Source: VXYL01 sp965199945 (GTDB lineage Bacteria > Pseudomonadota > Gammaproteobacteria > Pseudomonadales > Azotimanducaceae). Taken from it: 64,000 nt of DNA. This document shows, one piece after another, positions 17,433 through 25,926 of the stretch. Where the stretch lies: contig OZ241354.1 of assembly GCA_965199945.1 (NCBI GenBank), forward strand, positions 2,356,001 to 2,420,000, written 5' to 3'. Position numbers and translations under genes: made by a program. Position 1 is the stretch's first letter. Every line of letters begins with the position of its first letter. Below the pieces are notes generated by a model. That model made no database searches. It was not told the origin of the DNA and was given only the letters and a program-made list of their open reading frames with translations.

Positions 17433-19432
17433 AGCGAAGGAGCAGCGCTTGCCGAGGCGACGTCGCGGCCCGGATCTGTCTTGCATTGGCGTCGGTTCTC
17501 GTCGCGCTGCTGCTGTGCGAAGTCGGGCTGCGTCTTCTCTTCCCGAAGTACCGGGGCGTCGCGGACGGACACGCGCTGCGGCCCGACGACTTGCGCCTCT
17601 ATGCTTCGATCCCGAACACGCGGGACTGGCGGGTCCATCCAGATACCCGGGAGCGCTTTCCCTTCCACATGAACAACCTCGGCCTGCGGCAGCACCGGAA
17701 CTTCTCGGACGCGGACATCCTCTCCGCGACCACCGTGGGCGTCTTCGGCGACTCGTTCGTCCGAGGAAGCTACTTGGACGCGCCCTACGTCTTCACGGAG
17801 CCGCTCGACTACCTGCTCAACCTGGACGGCGAGTTCACCGTCCTGAATTTCGGCATGGACGGCTACGGGCCGGCCCAGTCCTACTTCACCTACAGGAGCT
17901 TCCACGCCAGGGAAGCGCTCGACTACGTGCTGTTCGCCTACTTCGGCGGCAACGACTTGCACGACCTCGTCCGCAATGGCCTGTTCGATCTCGACGACGA
18001 CGGACGCCTGCGGCAGCGCGAAGCGCGCGGCTCGGCCTGGTGGGTGCCGTTCGCCTCGAAGCTGCATCTGACGTACCTTGCGCTCGACGCGACTGGCCGC
18101 CTCGCGCCCTACCTCTCGAGCGTCGCTGCGGAACTGCGAGCCAACCACGACGCATGGTTCTTCGCGCAGCGCATCCACATCCCGCGAACAACTCTGCGTG
18201 GCCGCAGTCTGGAGATGTTCCTGCAACTGATCGAGCGGTGGAGAGGCGAGGTCAAGGAGAGCGGCGGCCGGTTCTTCGTGGCACTCCTTCCCACGCAGCC
18301 CCACTATTCGCGGGTGCGCGCGCTGCTCGACCAAGCGGGCGTCGGCGTGATCGACTTGAATGCCTGCTACGCAAGCCGCGACGAGGGGCATCGCGAGCGC
18401 GACTGGCATGCGTCGCCCTACCGCTTGCGGAACGACCCGCATTGGAACGAACTCGGGAACCGGCTGGCGGCCGCATGCCTCGACGAGCGGCTGCGCCGGG
18501 AAGCCGGCCTGCCGGCGATGACGGAGGCCGTGCGCGACGCGGCTCTGGCGGAGTACTACGCCGCCTTCGCGAGCCCCCCCCCCCCCCCCCCGAGAAGAGG
18601 AGTCCTCACAGGTGGCGAGAGCATCCGGCGCAAGTACCAGGCGCTGGGCGGATTCGAGGCAGCCGACGCCCGCATGGCGTCCTACCTCTCCTCCGACAAT
18701 CTCACGCTCGACTCGGCCCTGTCGGGTACAGGCCACTACGACGTGTACTTGACCGCTTCCCGGCTCGTTTTCGCGAAGGACCACTGCCATGCCGACGACG
18801 CCACGGACCGGCTCTTCGCGCACGCAACGCCAGTCGATGGCGGCATTCTTCCCCCGCACGCGAGCCGCCTGTCCATGGATCCCATGGGCCCCACGGGGCG
18901 TCACCGCATGCCCCTGCACGACGATGGCAAGTATGGCAAGTGCATCGCCAGCTACTACATGCCGCGAATGCCCCTCTCCCACATCCTCGTCGGCCAGCAG
19001 GACAGCGCGAGGGCGATGCTCTGGAGCGGCGAGATCGTCCTTGACCGGACCGCGTTCGAGAAGACGCTGGCGGGCATGTTCGCGGCCGCTGGAGAGCCCG
19101 TCATCGCGTCCGGCATGGACGTGCATGTCCATGGCCGGCGCATCTTCTACGTCTCGGACGACTGCGAAGGCACGGACGGCCGCACGCCCTTCTTCCTGCA
19201 CGTCGTGCCGATGCGCGAGGCGGACCTGCCGCCGCAGCGGATCGAGCACGGCTACGACAACAGAGACTTCCACCAAGCTGGCGTGACCTTCGGCGAGCGC
19301 TGCGTGGTGCGCTGGCAGCTGCCGGAATACCCCATCCGCCGCATCCGAACCGGCCAGTACGTCGCAGTCCGGGATGGGGCGGAACTGCGCCTGCGCAACC
19401 TTTGGGAGGGCGAAGCCGACATCGGCGGATGA
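17429..19432 (+). CDS. SGNH/GDSL-hydrolase-like membrane protein with C18 tract (copy F)
   Basis: This copy has 667 residues, with GTG 17429 overlapping the glycosyltransferase stop. The signal anchor is at ~15-35, GDSF at ~105 and YFGGNDL at ~172. Block V reads RNDPHWNE (~335), with Pro where other copies have Gly but Asp and His kept. The linker before the C-terminal region (~382-387) is six prolines encoded within an uninterrupted run of 18 C (18574-18591). Gain or loss of C residues not in multiples of three would remove the C-terminal repeats, so expression of the full protein may be phase-variable. The C-terminal repeats contain VYLTASRLVFAKDHC and DVHVHGRRIFYVSDDC. The gene is followed by a chimeric scar rather than by rsfS. 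Confidence 0.88.
   Translation: MKRRSSACRGDVAARICLALASVLVALLLCEVGLRLLFPKYRGVADGHALRPDDLRLYASIPNTRDWRVHPDTRERFPFHMNNLGLRQHRNFSDADILSATTVGVFGDSFVRGSYLDAPYVFTEPLDYLLNLDGEFTVLNFGMDGYGPAQSYFTYRSFHAREALDYVLFAYFGGNDLHDLVRNGLFDLDDDGRLRQREARGSAWWVPFASKLHLTYLALDATGRLAPYLSSVAAELRANHDAWFFAQRIHIPRTTLRGRSLEMFLQLIERWRGEVKESGGRFFVALLPTQPHYSRVRALLDQAGVGVIDLNACYASRDEGHRERDWHASPYRLRNDPHWNELGNRLAAACLDERLRREAGLPAMTEAVRDAALAEYYAAFASPPPPPPRRGVLTGGESIRRKYQALGGFEAADARMASYLSSDNLTLDSALSGTGHYDVYLTASRLVFAKDHCHADDATDRLFAHATPVDGGILPPHASRLSMDPMGPTGRHRMPLHDDGKYGKCIASYYMPRMPLSHILVGQQDSARAMLWSGEIVLDRTAFEKTLAGMFAAAGEPVIASGMDVHVHGRRIFYVSDDCEGTDGRTPFFLHVVPMREADLPPQRIEHGYDNRDFHQAGVTFGERCVVRWQLPEYPIRRIRTGQYVAVRDGAELRLRNLWEGEADIGG
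18574..18591. repeat. C18 homopolymer tract within coding sequence
   Basis: Eighteen consecutive C bases lie at the boundary between the SGNH and C-terminal repeat regions of the gene at 17429. Tracts of this length are prone to slipped-strand mispairing. Their length is also hard to sequence, so the count should be treated as approximate. Confidence 0.9.
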
Positions 19433-19599
19433 CCGGTGGCGCTGTGGCGCGCCCGTCCGCCGCTGCGTGTAGACTCTCCGTGTGCTGCAGGAGGAGGCGC
19501 TGAATGGTGCTGAATGGTGGTTGACGCCTTGGCGCTGAAAGACAGGTGTGGTAGCCGGGCGACACGGTGAACATGTCCATTGGCCAAGGCGATCTGCTC
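19433..19599. other. Chimeric duplication scar: rsfS leader fused to an mrdA fragment
   Basis: Bases 19433-19544 resemble the segment from the end of copy G into rsfS (21827-21930): the same GCTGCGTGTAGACTCT, GCAGGAGGAGGCGCTG and GGTTGACGCCTTGGCGCTG blocks, with a small extra TGAATGGTGC duplication. At 19545 the sequence switches to about 54 bases that match 24125-24178 inside mrdA with one difference (TATCC to TAGCC), up to GGCCAAGGCGATCTGCT. It then enters repeat R1. No gene is encoded. The 429-bp gap 19433-19861 therefore consists of this scar, R1 and about 100 bp without recognisable content. Confidence 0.85.
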
Positions 19600-19760
19600 C
19601 GATGTGACAGTTGGGCGCGAACCAAGCACGCTCTTTCCACTTCGCCAACAGGCGAAGGAAACGGCTTGCGCACTGTCGCCGAAGCGCACGGCGCGTCCAC
19701 TCGACAACGGATGATGCCTTGGCAGATGCGTGATTTGAAGACACCGACCAAAGACGTGCC
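19594..19760. repeat. Array intergenic repeat R1, copy 2
   Basis: This is the second copy of the roughly 150-bp repeat at 15549. The hairpin CTTCGCC-AACA-GGCGAAG is retained despite a changed loop, which suggests the structure is maintained. Here R1 directly abuts the mrdA-derived fragment of the scar and precedes copy G. Confidence 0.75.
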
Positions 19761-19861
19761 AGCGAGGCGCAAACCAAGTACCGCGAATTGGCGAATGGGC
19801 GAGGGCACACGCGGATTCCACTCGAAGAAACAAAGAGGATCGCACCATAAGGTACTGCATC

Positions 19862-21826
19862 GTGGCGGCGGCATTGCTCCTTGCACTCTTGCTGTGCGAA
19901 GCCGCCTTGCGTCTGTTCTTGCCGAAGTACCGCGACGTCGCGGAAGGACGCGCACTGCGGCCCGACGAGTTGCGCATCTACGCCCCGTTGCCGAACACGC
20001 GGGACTGGCGGGTCAATCCCGCCACCAAGCGTCGTCATCCTTTCCACATGAACAACCTCGGCCTGCGGCAGCACCGGAACTTCTCGGACGCGGACATCCT
20101 CTCCGCAACCACCGTGGGCGTCTTCGGCGACTCCTTCGTCAGGGGAGGCTACTTGGACGCGCCCTACGTCTTCACCGAGCCACTGGACTACCTGCTCAAC
20201 CTGGACGGCGACTTCACCGTGCTGAACTTCGGCGTGGGCGGCTACGGGCCGGCGCAGTCGTACTTCGCCTACAAGAGCTTCGACGCCAAGGACCACCTCG
20301 ACTACGTGCTGTTCGCCTGCTACGGCGACGACCTGAAGCAACACGCCCGCCAAGGGCTGTTCGATCTCGACGACGACGGACGCCTGCGGCAGCGCGAAGT
20401 GCGCGGCTCGGCCTGGTGGGTTCCGTTCGTCTCCAAGCTGCATCTGACCTACCTGGCGCTCGACGCGACTGGTCGCCTCGCGCCCTACGTCTCCAGCACC
20501 CTCGCCGAACTGCGCGCCAACCGCGACGTCGGGGGCCGTACGCGGGGCGCGTCTACGGACGACCTGTTCGATCACGGTCTGAAGGTATTCGGGCAGCTGA
20601 TCCGGCGCTGGAGAGACGAGGTCGAGGAGAGCGGCGGCCGGTTCCTCGTTGTCCTCCTTCCCACGCAGCCCGACTATCCGCGGGTGCGTCCGCTGCTCGA
20701 CGAAGCGGGCGTCGGCGCGATCGACTTGAACGCTTGCTATGCAAGCCGCGACGAAGGACATCGCGAGCGCGACTGGCAGGAGTCTCCCTACCGGTTACGG
20801 AACGACGGGCACTGGAACGAACTCGGAAACCGGCTGGCGGCCGCCTGTCTCGACGAGCGGCTGCGCCGGGAAGCCGGCCTGCCAGCCATGGCGGATGCCG
20901 TGCGCGATGCGGCGCTGGCGGAATACTACGCCGCCTTCGAGAGCCCTCGGCCGGGGAGCGCGAGGGGGTACCCCTCGCATGAAGAGAGCCCTCAGCGGGG
21001 GCCGCTCGCCGGGGAGGGGCCCCGCGAGGGAGAACCTCGAGAAATCCCTCGGCTGGCGAGCATCCAGCGCAAGTACCAAGCGCTAGGAAGGTTCGAGGTC
21101 GTCGACACGCGCTTGGCGTCCTACCTCGTGCCCGACAATCTGGCGCTTGATTCGAACCACTACGACGTGTACATGACCGATTCGCGGCTCGTCTTCGCGC
21201 AGGACGATTGCCATGCCGGCGACGCGGAACGCCTCTTCGCGCACGCCACGCCGGTTGACGGCAGCGTCCTCTCCCTGGACACAAGCCACGTTACGGTGGG
21301 ACGTCTGGGCATACCACTGCATGACGGTGCCGAGTGCATTGCCCGCTACCGCATGCCGCGAATGCCCCTCTCCCACATCCTCGTCGGCCAGCGGGACAGC
21401 GCGAATGCGATGCTCTGGAGCGGCGAGATCGTCCTCGACCGAGCCGCCTTCGAGAAGACGCTGGCGGCCATGCTCGCGGCCGCCGGCGAACCGGTCATCG
21501 CGTCCGGCATGGATGTGCATGTCCATGGCCGGCGCATCTTCTACGTCTCGGACGACTGCGAAGGAACGGACGGCCGCACGTCCTTCTTCCTGCACGTCGT
21601 GCCGATGCGCGAGGCGGACCTGCCGCCGCAGCGGATCGAGCACGGCTACGCCAACCTCGATTTCCACCAAGCTGGCGTTACTTTCGGCAAGCGTTGCGTC
21701 GTGCGCTGGCAGCTGCCGGAATACCCCATCCGCCGCATCCGAACCGGCCAGTACGTCGCAGTCCGGGATGGGGAGGAAGTACACGTACACAACCTCTGGG
21801 AGGGCGAAGCGGACATCGGCGGATGA
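19862..21826 (+). CDS. SGNH/GDSL-hydrolase-like membrane protein with duplicated C-terminal domain (copy G)
   Basis: The product is 654 residues from GTG 19862. The frame stays open upstream and encodes IRYCIV just before, matching the N-terminus of other copies; the codon aligned with their ATG is ATA here, so the original start may be lost. GDSF is at ~87, and block III is shortened to CYGDDL (one residue fewer, Asn to Asp). NDGHW is at ~314. The linker (~360-400) is long and Gly/Pro/Arg-rich, encoded by GC palindromes including 20960-20978. The C-terminal repeats contain VYMTDSRLVFAQDDC and DVHVHGRRIFYVSDDC. It lies just upstream of rsfS. Enzymatic activity is less certain than for copy C. 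Confidence 0.84.
   Translation: MAAALLLALLLCEAALRLFLPKYRDVAEGRALRPDELRIYAPLPNTRDWRVNPATKRRHPFHMNNLGLRQHRNFSDADILSATTVGVFGDSFVRGGYLDAPYVFTEPLDYLLNLDGDFTVLNFGVGGYGPAQSYFAYKSFDAKDHLDYVLFACYGDDLKQHARQGLFDLDDDGRLRQREVRGSAWWVPFVSKLHLTYLALDATGRLAPYVSSTLAELRANRDVGGRTRGASTDDLFDHGLKVFGQLIRRWRDEVEESGGRFLVVLLPTQPDYPRVRPLLDEAGVGAIDLNACYASRDEGHRERDWQESPYRLRNDGHWNELGNRLAAACLDERLRREAGLPAMADAVRDAALAEYYAAFESPRPGSARGYPSHEESPQRGPLAGEGPREGEPREIPRLASIQRKYQALGRFEVVDTRLASYLVPDNLALDSNHYDVYMTDSRLVFAQDDCHAGDAERLFAHATPVDGSVLSLDTSHVTVGRLGIPLHDGAECIARYRMPRMPLSHILVGQRDSANAMLWSGEIVLDRAAFEKTLAAMLAAAGEPVIASGMDVHVHGRRIFYVSDDCEGTDGRTSFFLHVVPMREADLPPQRIEHGYANLDFHQAGVTFGKRCVVRWQLPEYPIRRIRTGQYVAVRDGEEVHVHNLWEGEADIGG
20960..20978. 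repeat. Palindrome inside the coding linker of copy G
   Basis: GCGAGGGG-GTA-CCCCTCGC is a perfect 8-bp inverted repeat. It is the counterpart of the palindrome at 14739-14757, with the same stem and a different loop. Further GC-rich inverted sequence follows to about 21030. Confidence 0.8.
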
Positions 21827-21902
21827 CCGGCGGCATCGTGGCGCACCCGTCCGTCGCTGCGTGTAGACTCTGAGCGTGCTTGCAGGAGGAGGCGCTGCAC
21901 CG

Positions 21903-22301
21903 GTGGTTGACGCCTTGGCGCTGAAAGACATGGCGATGGCTGCGATCGCTGACCGCAAGGGCATCGACGCGGTGGCGCTGCCGGTGGCGTCGCTTACCGA
22001 CGTCACGGACTACATGGTGATCGCCAGCGGCACCTCGAACCGGCATGTGCGCGCCATCGTCGACCACTTGCTGCAAACGGTGAAGGAACGCGGCGTCGCC
22101 GTGCTCGGCACCGAGGGGCGCGAGCGCAGCGAGTGGGTTCTGGTGGACCTGGCCGATGTGGTGGTTCACGTCATGCGCGCGCAAACGCGCGCCTTCTACG
22201 ATCTCGAACGTCTCTGGGAGACGCTCGAACCGGCTGTCCATCAAGCGCGCGACGCACGCGGCCCGGCGGACCTGGCGGCGGCCGAGCCGGCGACCGCTTG
22301 A
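21903..22301 (+). CDS. rsfS: Ribosomal silencing factor RsfS
   Basis: RsfS binds ribosomal protein uL14 on the 50S subunit and blocks subunit joining under nutrient limitation. The 132-residue product shows the family core: KGIDAVALPVASLTDVTDYMVIASGTSNRHV, given here as the run 21955-22047, then GVAVLGTEGRERSEWVLVDLAD and VVVHVMRAQTRAFYDLERLW. GTG 21903 is chosen because an excellent AGGAGGAGG lies 10-18 bases before it; an upstream GTG at 21876 would place this site inside the gene. The TGA overlaps the TTG start of rlmH. A partial copy of this leader is found at 19433. Confidence 0.95.
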   Translation: MVDALALKDMAMAAIADRKGIDAVALPVASLTDVTDYMVIASGTSNRHVRAIVDHLLQTVKERGVAVLGTEGRERSEWVLVDLADVVVHVMRAQTRAFYDLERLWETLEPAVHQARDARGPADLAAAEPATA

Positions 22302-22735
22302 AGCTGCGTCTGCTTGCGGTCGGCAAGGCCCCGTCGTGGATCGAGGAAGGATTTGCGCACTACGCCCGGCGGCTGCCGCCGGAGAGCGCCTTGGAACTGG
22401 TGGTCGTGCCGCCGCGTCGGGGAGCGAGCGACGAGCAGCGTCTGCTGAGCGCCCTGCGTCCGCGCGAGACGATGGCGGTCTTCGACGAACGGGGCGCGAC
22501 GCTTACGAGCCGCCAGTTGGCGGCGATCCTTGCCGACTGGCGCCAGGCGGGCCGCGATGTGGCGCTGCTGATCGGCGGCAGCGCCGGCTTCAGCCAGGAG
22601 ACGCGCAGCCGTGCGGCTTGCGTGCTTTCGCTCTCGGCGCTGACCTTTCCGCATCAGCTGGCGCGGGTGCTGGTGGCCGAGCAGATGTACCGCGCGTGGG
22701 CGATCCTGCACGGCCACCCCTACCACCGGCAGTAG
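22298..22735 (+). CDS. rlmH: 23S rRNA pseudouridine-1915 N3-methyltransferase RlmH
   Basis: RlmH is a SPOUT-class enzyme that methylates pseudouridine 1915 in helix 69 of 23S rRNA using SAM. The 145-residue length is close to the usual 155. It begins LKLRLLAVGKAPSWIEEGF from TTG 22298. RETMAVFDERGATLTSRQLA and the SAM-binding knot loop LLIGGSAGFSQE follow. The C-terminal AEQMYRAWAILHGHPYHR carries the conserved His-Pro-Tyr-His tail needed for catalysis. The start overlaps the rsfS stop (TTGA), and the pair is a near-universal bacterial neighbour set. Confidence 0.95.
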   Translation: MKLRLLAVGKAPSWIEEGFAHYARRLPPESALELVVVPPRRGASDEQRLLSALRPRETMAVFDERGATLTSRQLAAILADWRQAGRDVALLIGGSAGFSQETRSRAACVLSLSALTFPHQLARVLVAEQMYRAWAILHGHPYHRQ

Positions 22736-22784
22736 CCGCGTTCGAAGTCGCGGCCGTGAGCCTGTAGCGCCGGGGTGGATCGCC

Positions 22785-24731
22785 ATGTTGCTGGCCATGG
22801 ATGCGCAGCCGCGCGTCAAGGACGCGAACCGGGAGCAGGCGGCGTTCGTGTCGCGCACGATCGTGCTCGTCGTCCTCCTGGCGCTGCTCTTCTTCCTGCT
22901 GATCTTCCGCCTCGCCTGGCTGATGGTGGCCAAGCACGACGAGTACCGAACGCTCTCCGACGAGAACCGTTTCCAGAGCATCGCGCTGGCGCCGGCCAGA
23001 GGCCTGATCTACGACCGCCACGGCGAGCTGCTGGCGCACAACCGCACCGTCTATTCCATCGTCATGGTGGCGGAGCGCGTCGCCGACGTCGATGCCAAGC
23101 TGGCCGAGGTGGCGGCGCTGGTATCCCTCTCTCCCGCCGAGACCGCGGCCTTCCGCGAGCGCTGGGCCAGCCGGCGCCACCGCCTGGCGCCGGTGCCGGT
23201 GAAGCGCAACATCGAGGAGCGCGAACGAGCGGTCATTGAGGTCAACAGGCATCGCCTGGGCGGGGTGGACATCCAGCCGGAGACGGTGCGCAGCTATCCC
23301 TTGGGGCAGCTGATGGCGCACGCCGTCGGCTCCGTGCGGCGCATCTCGAAGGATGATCTGGCCGGGCTGGACTTGCGCCGCTACCGCGCCACGGAACTCG
23401 TCGGCAAGCGCGGCGTGGAAGCCTTCTACGAAGCGTCGCTGCATGGCGAACCGGGCATGAGCAGCGTGGAGGTGAACGTCCAGGGCGTCACCCAGCGCGA
23501 GATCGCCCGCGCCAGCCCGACGCCTGGCTTGAGCATGACGCTGCACTTGGACAGCAATCTGCAGATCGCCGCCACGGCGGCGCTCGGCCAGCGGCGGGGC
23601 GCCGTGGTGGCCATCGACCCGAACACCGGCGGCATCCTCGCGCTCGTCAGCACCCCGTCCTACGATCCCAATCTGTTCGTCACCGGCATCGCCCCGGCGC
23701 AGTACCGGCAACTGGCGAACTCCCGCGACAAGCCGCTCGTCAACCGCGCCGTCGACGGCCGCTACTCGCCCGGCTCCACCTTCAAGCCCTTCGTCGGATT
23801 GGCCGCCCGCGCCATGGGCATCACCGACTGGGACCGCACCATCCACGACCGTGGCGAGTTCCGCCTGCCGAACCAGCGCCGCGTCTACCGCGATTGGAAC
23901 TGGCGGCCCGGCAACGCCGGCGGCCAAGGCATCGTCGATTTGCGGCGGGCGATCTACCGCTCCTCCAACGTCTACTTCTACGACCTTGGATCGAAGATGG
24001 CGGTCGACGCGCTGCCCGACTTCGTTGCGCAGTTCGGCTTCGGCAGGGCCGCCGCGCTGGACGTCGCCGATGCCGACCCCGGCCTGCTGCCCGACAGCAC
24101 TTGGAAGGCCGGCGCAAGGGGCGAGGTGTGGTATCCGGGCGACACGGTGAACATGTCCATTGGCCAAGGCGATCTGCTGGTGACGCCCCTGCAGCTGGCC
24201 ACGGCGGTGGCCACGATTGCCAACCGCGGCGTTCTCGTGCGTCCGCGCATGGTGAAGTCCAGCGACGCGCCGCTCCCCGAGCTCGTGTCGAGCGAGCCGC
24301 AGCCGGTGCGGGGGCTGGCCACCGAGGACTGGGAGCGCATGGTCGACGCCATGGAAGACGTGGTGCATCGCGGCAACATGGGCTACGGGCAGAACGGCAC
24401 CGCCTGGGCCTACATCGGCCGCAACATCTCCTATCGGATGGCTGGCAAGTCGGGCACGGCGCAGGTGGTGGAGATTCCGCAGCACGAAGAGTACGACGAC
24501 GAAGAACTCGACGAATATCTGCGCAAGCACGCCTGGTTCATCGCCTTCGCGCCAGCCGACGAGCCGCAGCTTGCCGTCGCCGTGCTGGTGGAGAACGGCG
24601 GCGGCGGCAGTTCGGTGGCCGGGCCGGTGGCGCGGGAAGTGCTGGACGCCTACTTGCTGCCGCGCCTCGGCGGAACGCATCGCGCCTTGGCTGCGGTGGG
24701 AACCGCCGCCGCGGTCCGCGCCGGCACTTGA
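22785..24731 (+). CDS. mrdA: Penicillin-binding protein 2 (peptidoglycan transpeptidase)
   Basis: PBP2 cross-links peptidoglycan during side-wall elongation and partners with RodA. The 648-residue protein has one N-terminal membrane anchor (about 24-45), a dimerisation (pedestal) region starting ALAPARGLIYDRHGELLAHN, and a transpeptidase domain. The catalytic motifs are in order: SxxK in SPGSTFKPF (Ser ~331), SxN in RSSNVYFYDLG, and KSG in MAGKSGTAQVVE. About 54 bp from this gene (24125-24178) also occur in the scar at 19545. The start ATG 22785 follows a GTGGATCGCC leader 49 bp after rlmH. The gene is followed by rodA with a 34-bp gap. Confidence 0.96.
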   Translation: MLLAMDAQPRVKDANREQAAFVSRTIVLVVLLALLFFLLIFRLAWLMVAKHDEYRTLSDENRFQSIALAPARGLIYDRHGELLAHNRTVYSIVMVAERVADVDAKLAEVAALVSLSPAETAAFRERWASRRHRLAPVPVKRNIEERERAVIEVNRHRLGGVDIQPETVRSYPLGQLMAHAVGSVRRISKDDLAGLDLRRYRATELVGKRGVEAFYEASLHGEPGMSSVEVNVQGVTQREIARASPTPGLSMTLHLDSNLQIAATAALGQRRGAVVAIDPNTGGILALVSTPSYDPNLFVTGIAPAQYRQLANSRDKPLVNRAVDGRYSPGSTFKPFVGLAARAMGITDWDRTIHDRGEFRLPNQRRVYRDWNWRPGNAGGQGIVDLRRAIYRSSNVYFYDLGSKMAVDALPDFVAQFGFGRAAALDVADADPGLLPDSTWKAGARGEVWYPGDTVNMSIGQGDLLVTPLQLATAVATIANRGVLVRPRMVKSSDAPLPELVSSEPQPVRGLATEDWERMVDAMEDVVHRGNMGYGQNGTAWAYIGRNISYRMAGKSGTAQVVEIPQHEEYDDEELDEYLRKHAWFIAFAPADEPQLAVAVLVENGGGGSSVAGPVAREVLDAYLLPRLGGTHRALAAVGTAAAVRAGT

Positions 24732-24765
24732 GCCGCGCACAAGTCACGCAGCGGCGAGCACGACC

Positions 24766-25889
24766 ATGGCGCAAGACTACATCCGCACCATGCCCTTCGA
24801 CGTCGGCGACAGCCGGCGCCGGCTGCAGGATCTGCATCTGGACCCGCTGCTGCTCTTCGCGCTGCTGGCGGTGCTGGCCTTTGGGCTGATCGTGCTCTAC
24901 AGCGCGGCGCACGGCGACACCGACGTGCTCGGCAACCAGCTGGTGCGCATCGGCATCGCCGGCGGAGTGATGTTGATCGCCGCCCAGTTGCAACCGCATT
25001 TCTACCGCCGCTGGGCATGGGTCATCTACGGCGTCGGCCTGGCGCTGCTGGTGGTGGTGCTGTTCCTCGGCGACACCGCTAAAGGGGCCCAGCGCTGGCT
25101 CGACCTGCCGGGGCTGCCGCGCTTCCAGCCCTCGGAGCTGATGAAGCTGGCGGTGCCGCTCGCCATCGCCTCCTACTTCCACGAGCGCCCGCTGCCGCCG
25201 AACTGGCTGGAGCTCGGCGTGGCGTTCGCGCTGTTCGCCGTGCCGGCTGGGCTGATCGCCATGCAGCCGGATCTCGGCACCGGCATCATGGTGGCCGGCG
25301 GCGGGCTGGCCGTGGTGCTGCTCTCGGGCATCCGCTGGCGCCTCGTGGCCGGCCTGGCGACGCTGGCGGCAATGGCCGCGCCCGTGCTCTGGTTCGTCAT
25401 GCGCGACTACCAGAAGGCGCGCGTGCTGACGCTGCTCGACCCGGAGAGCGATCCGCTGGGCGCCGGCTGGAACATCATCCAATCCAAGATCGCCCTCGGT
25501 TCGGGAGGTTCTCCGGCAAGGGCTTGACCCAAGGCACCCAGGCGCAGCTGGAGTTTCTGCCGGAGAGCCGCACGGACTTCATCATCGCCGTCATCGGCGA
25601 GGAGCTTGGGCTGCTCGGCGCGGCGCTCCTGCTGGGCCTGTACTTCGTGGTCATCGCCCGCGCGCTGCTCATGGCCGCGCGGGCGCCGGACACCTTCGGG
25701 CGGCTGGCCGCGGGATCGCTGACGCTGGTTTTCTTCGCCTACGTCTTTGTTAACATCGCCATGGTTTCGGGGATGCTGCCGGTGGTTGGGGTGCCCTTGC
25801 CGCTGGTGAGCTACGGCGGCACGTCGGCCATCACGCTGCTGGCTGGATTCGGCATCGTGATGTCCATCCACACGCACCGTCGATGGTAG
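24766..25889 (+). CDS. rodA: Rod-shape SEDS glycosyltransferase RodA, interrupted by a one-base frameshift
   Basis: RodA polymerises lipid II glycan strands in the elongasome. The first frame (ATG 24766 to 25527) gives MAQDYIRTMPFDVGDSRRRL, several membrane helices, GAQRWLDLPGLPRFQPSE and MQPDLGTGIMVAGGG, ending NIIQSKIALGSGG. The family continues F-x-GKG, but here GGTTCTCC at 25508-25514 lacks one T compared with the expected GGT TTC TCC. The rest of the protein (TQGTQAQLEFLPESRTDF, PVVGVPLPLVSYGGTSA) follows in another frame to 25889. Joined, the product would be about 375 residues, normal for RodA. Because mrdA and the rest of the elongation block are intact, a sequencing error or a very recent mutation is more likely than long-standing loss. 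Confidence 0.88.
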
Positions 25890-25926
25890 CGGCCCGACAC
25901 GACAACTCAGGAATCGAAGGGACTCG

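Noticed and set aside
19567..19861. Possible small gene starting MNMSIGQGDLL after copy F
   Set aside because: The opening residues come from the mrdA-derived fragment in its original frame, and the rest is R1 repeat sequence without conservation between copies.
17261..20761. Long minus-strand frame across the array
   Set aside because: It is antisense to two well-supported SGNH genes and simply mirrors their repeated sequence; its repeats are the reverse complements of the conserved coding repeats.
7951..21826. Prophage or transposon origin for the array
   Set aside because: No integrase, transposase, terminal inverted repeats or phage structural genes were seen. The duplication scars point to recombination rather than transposition.
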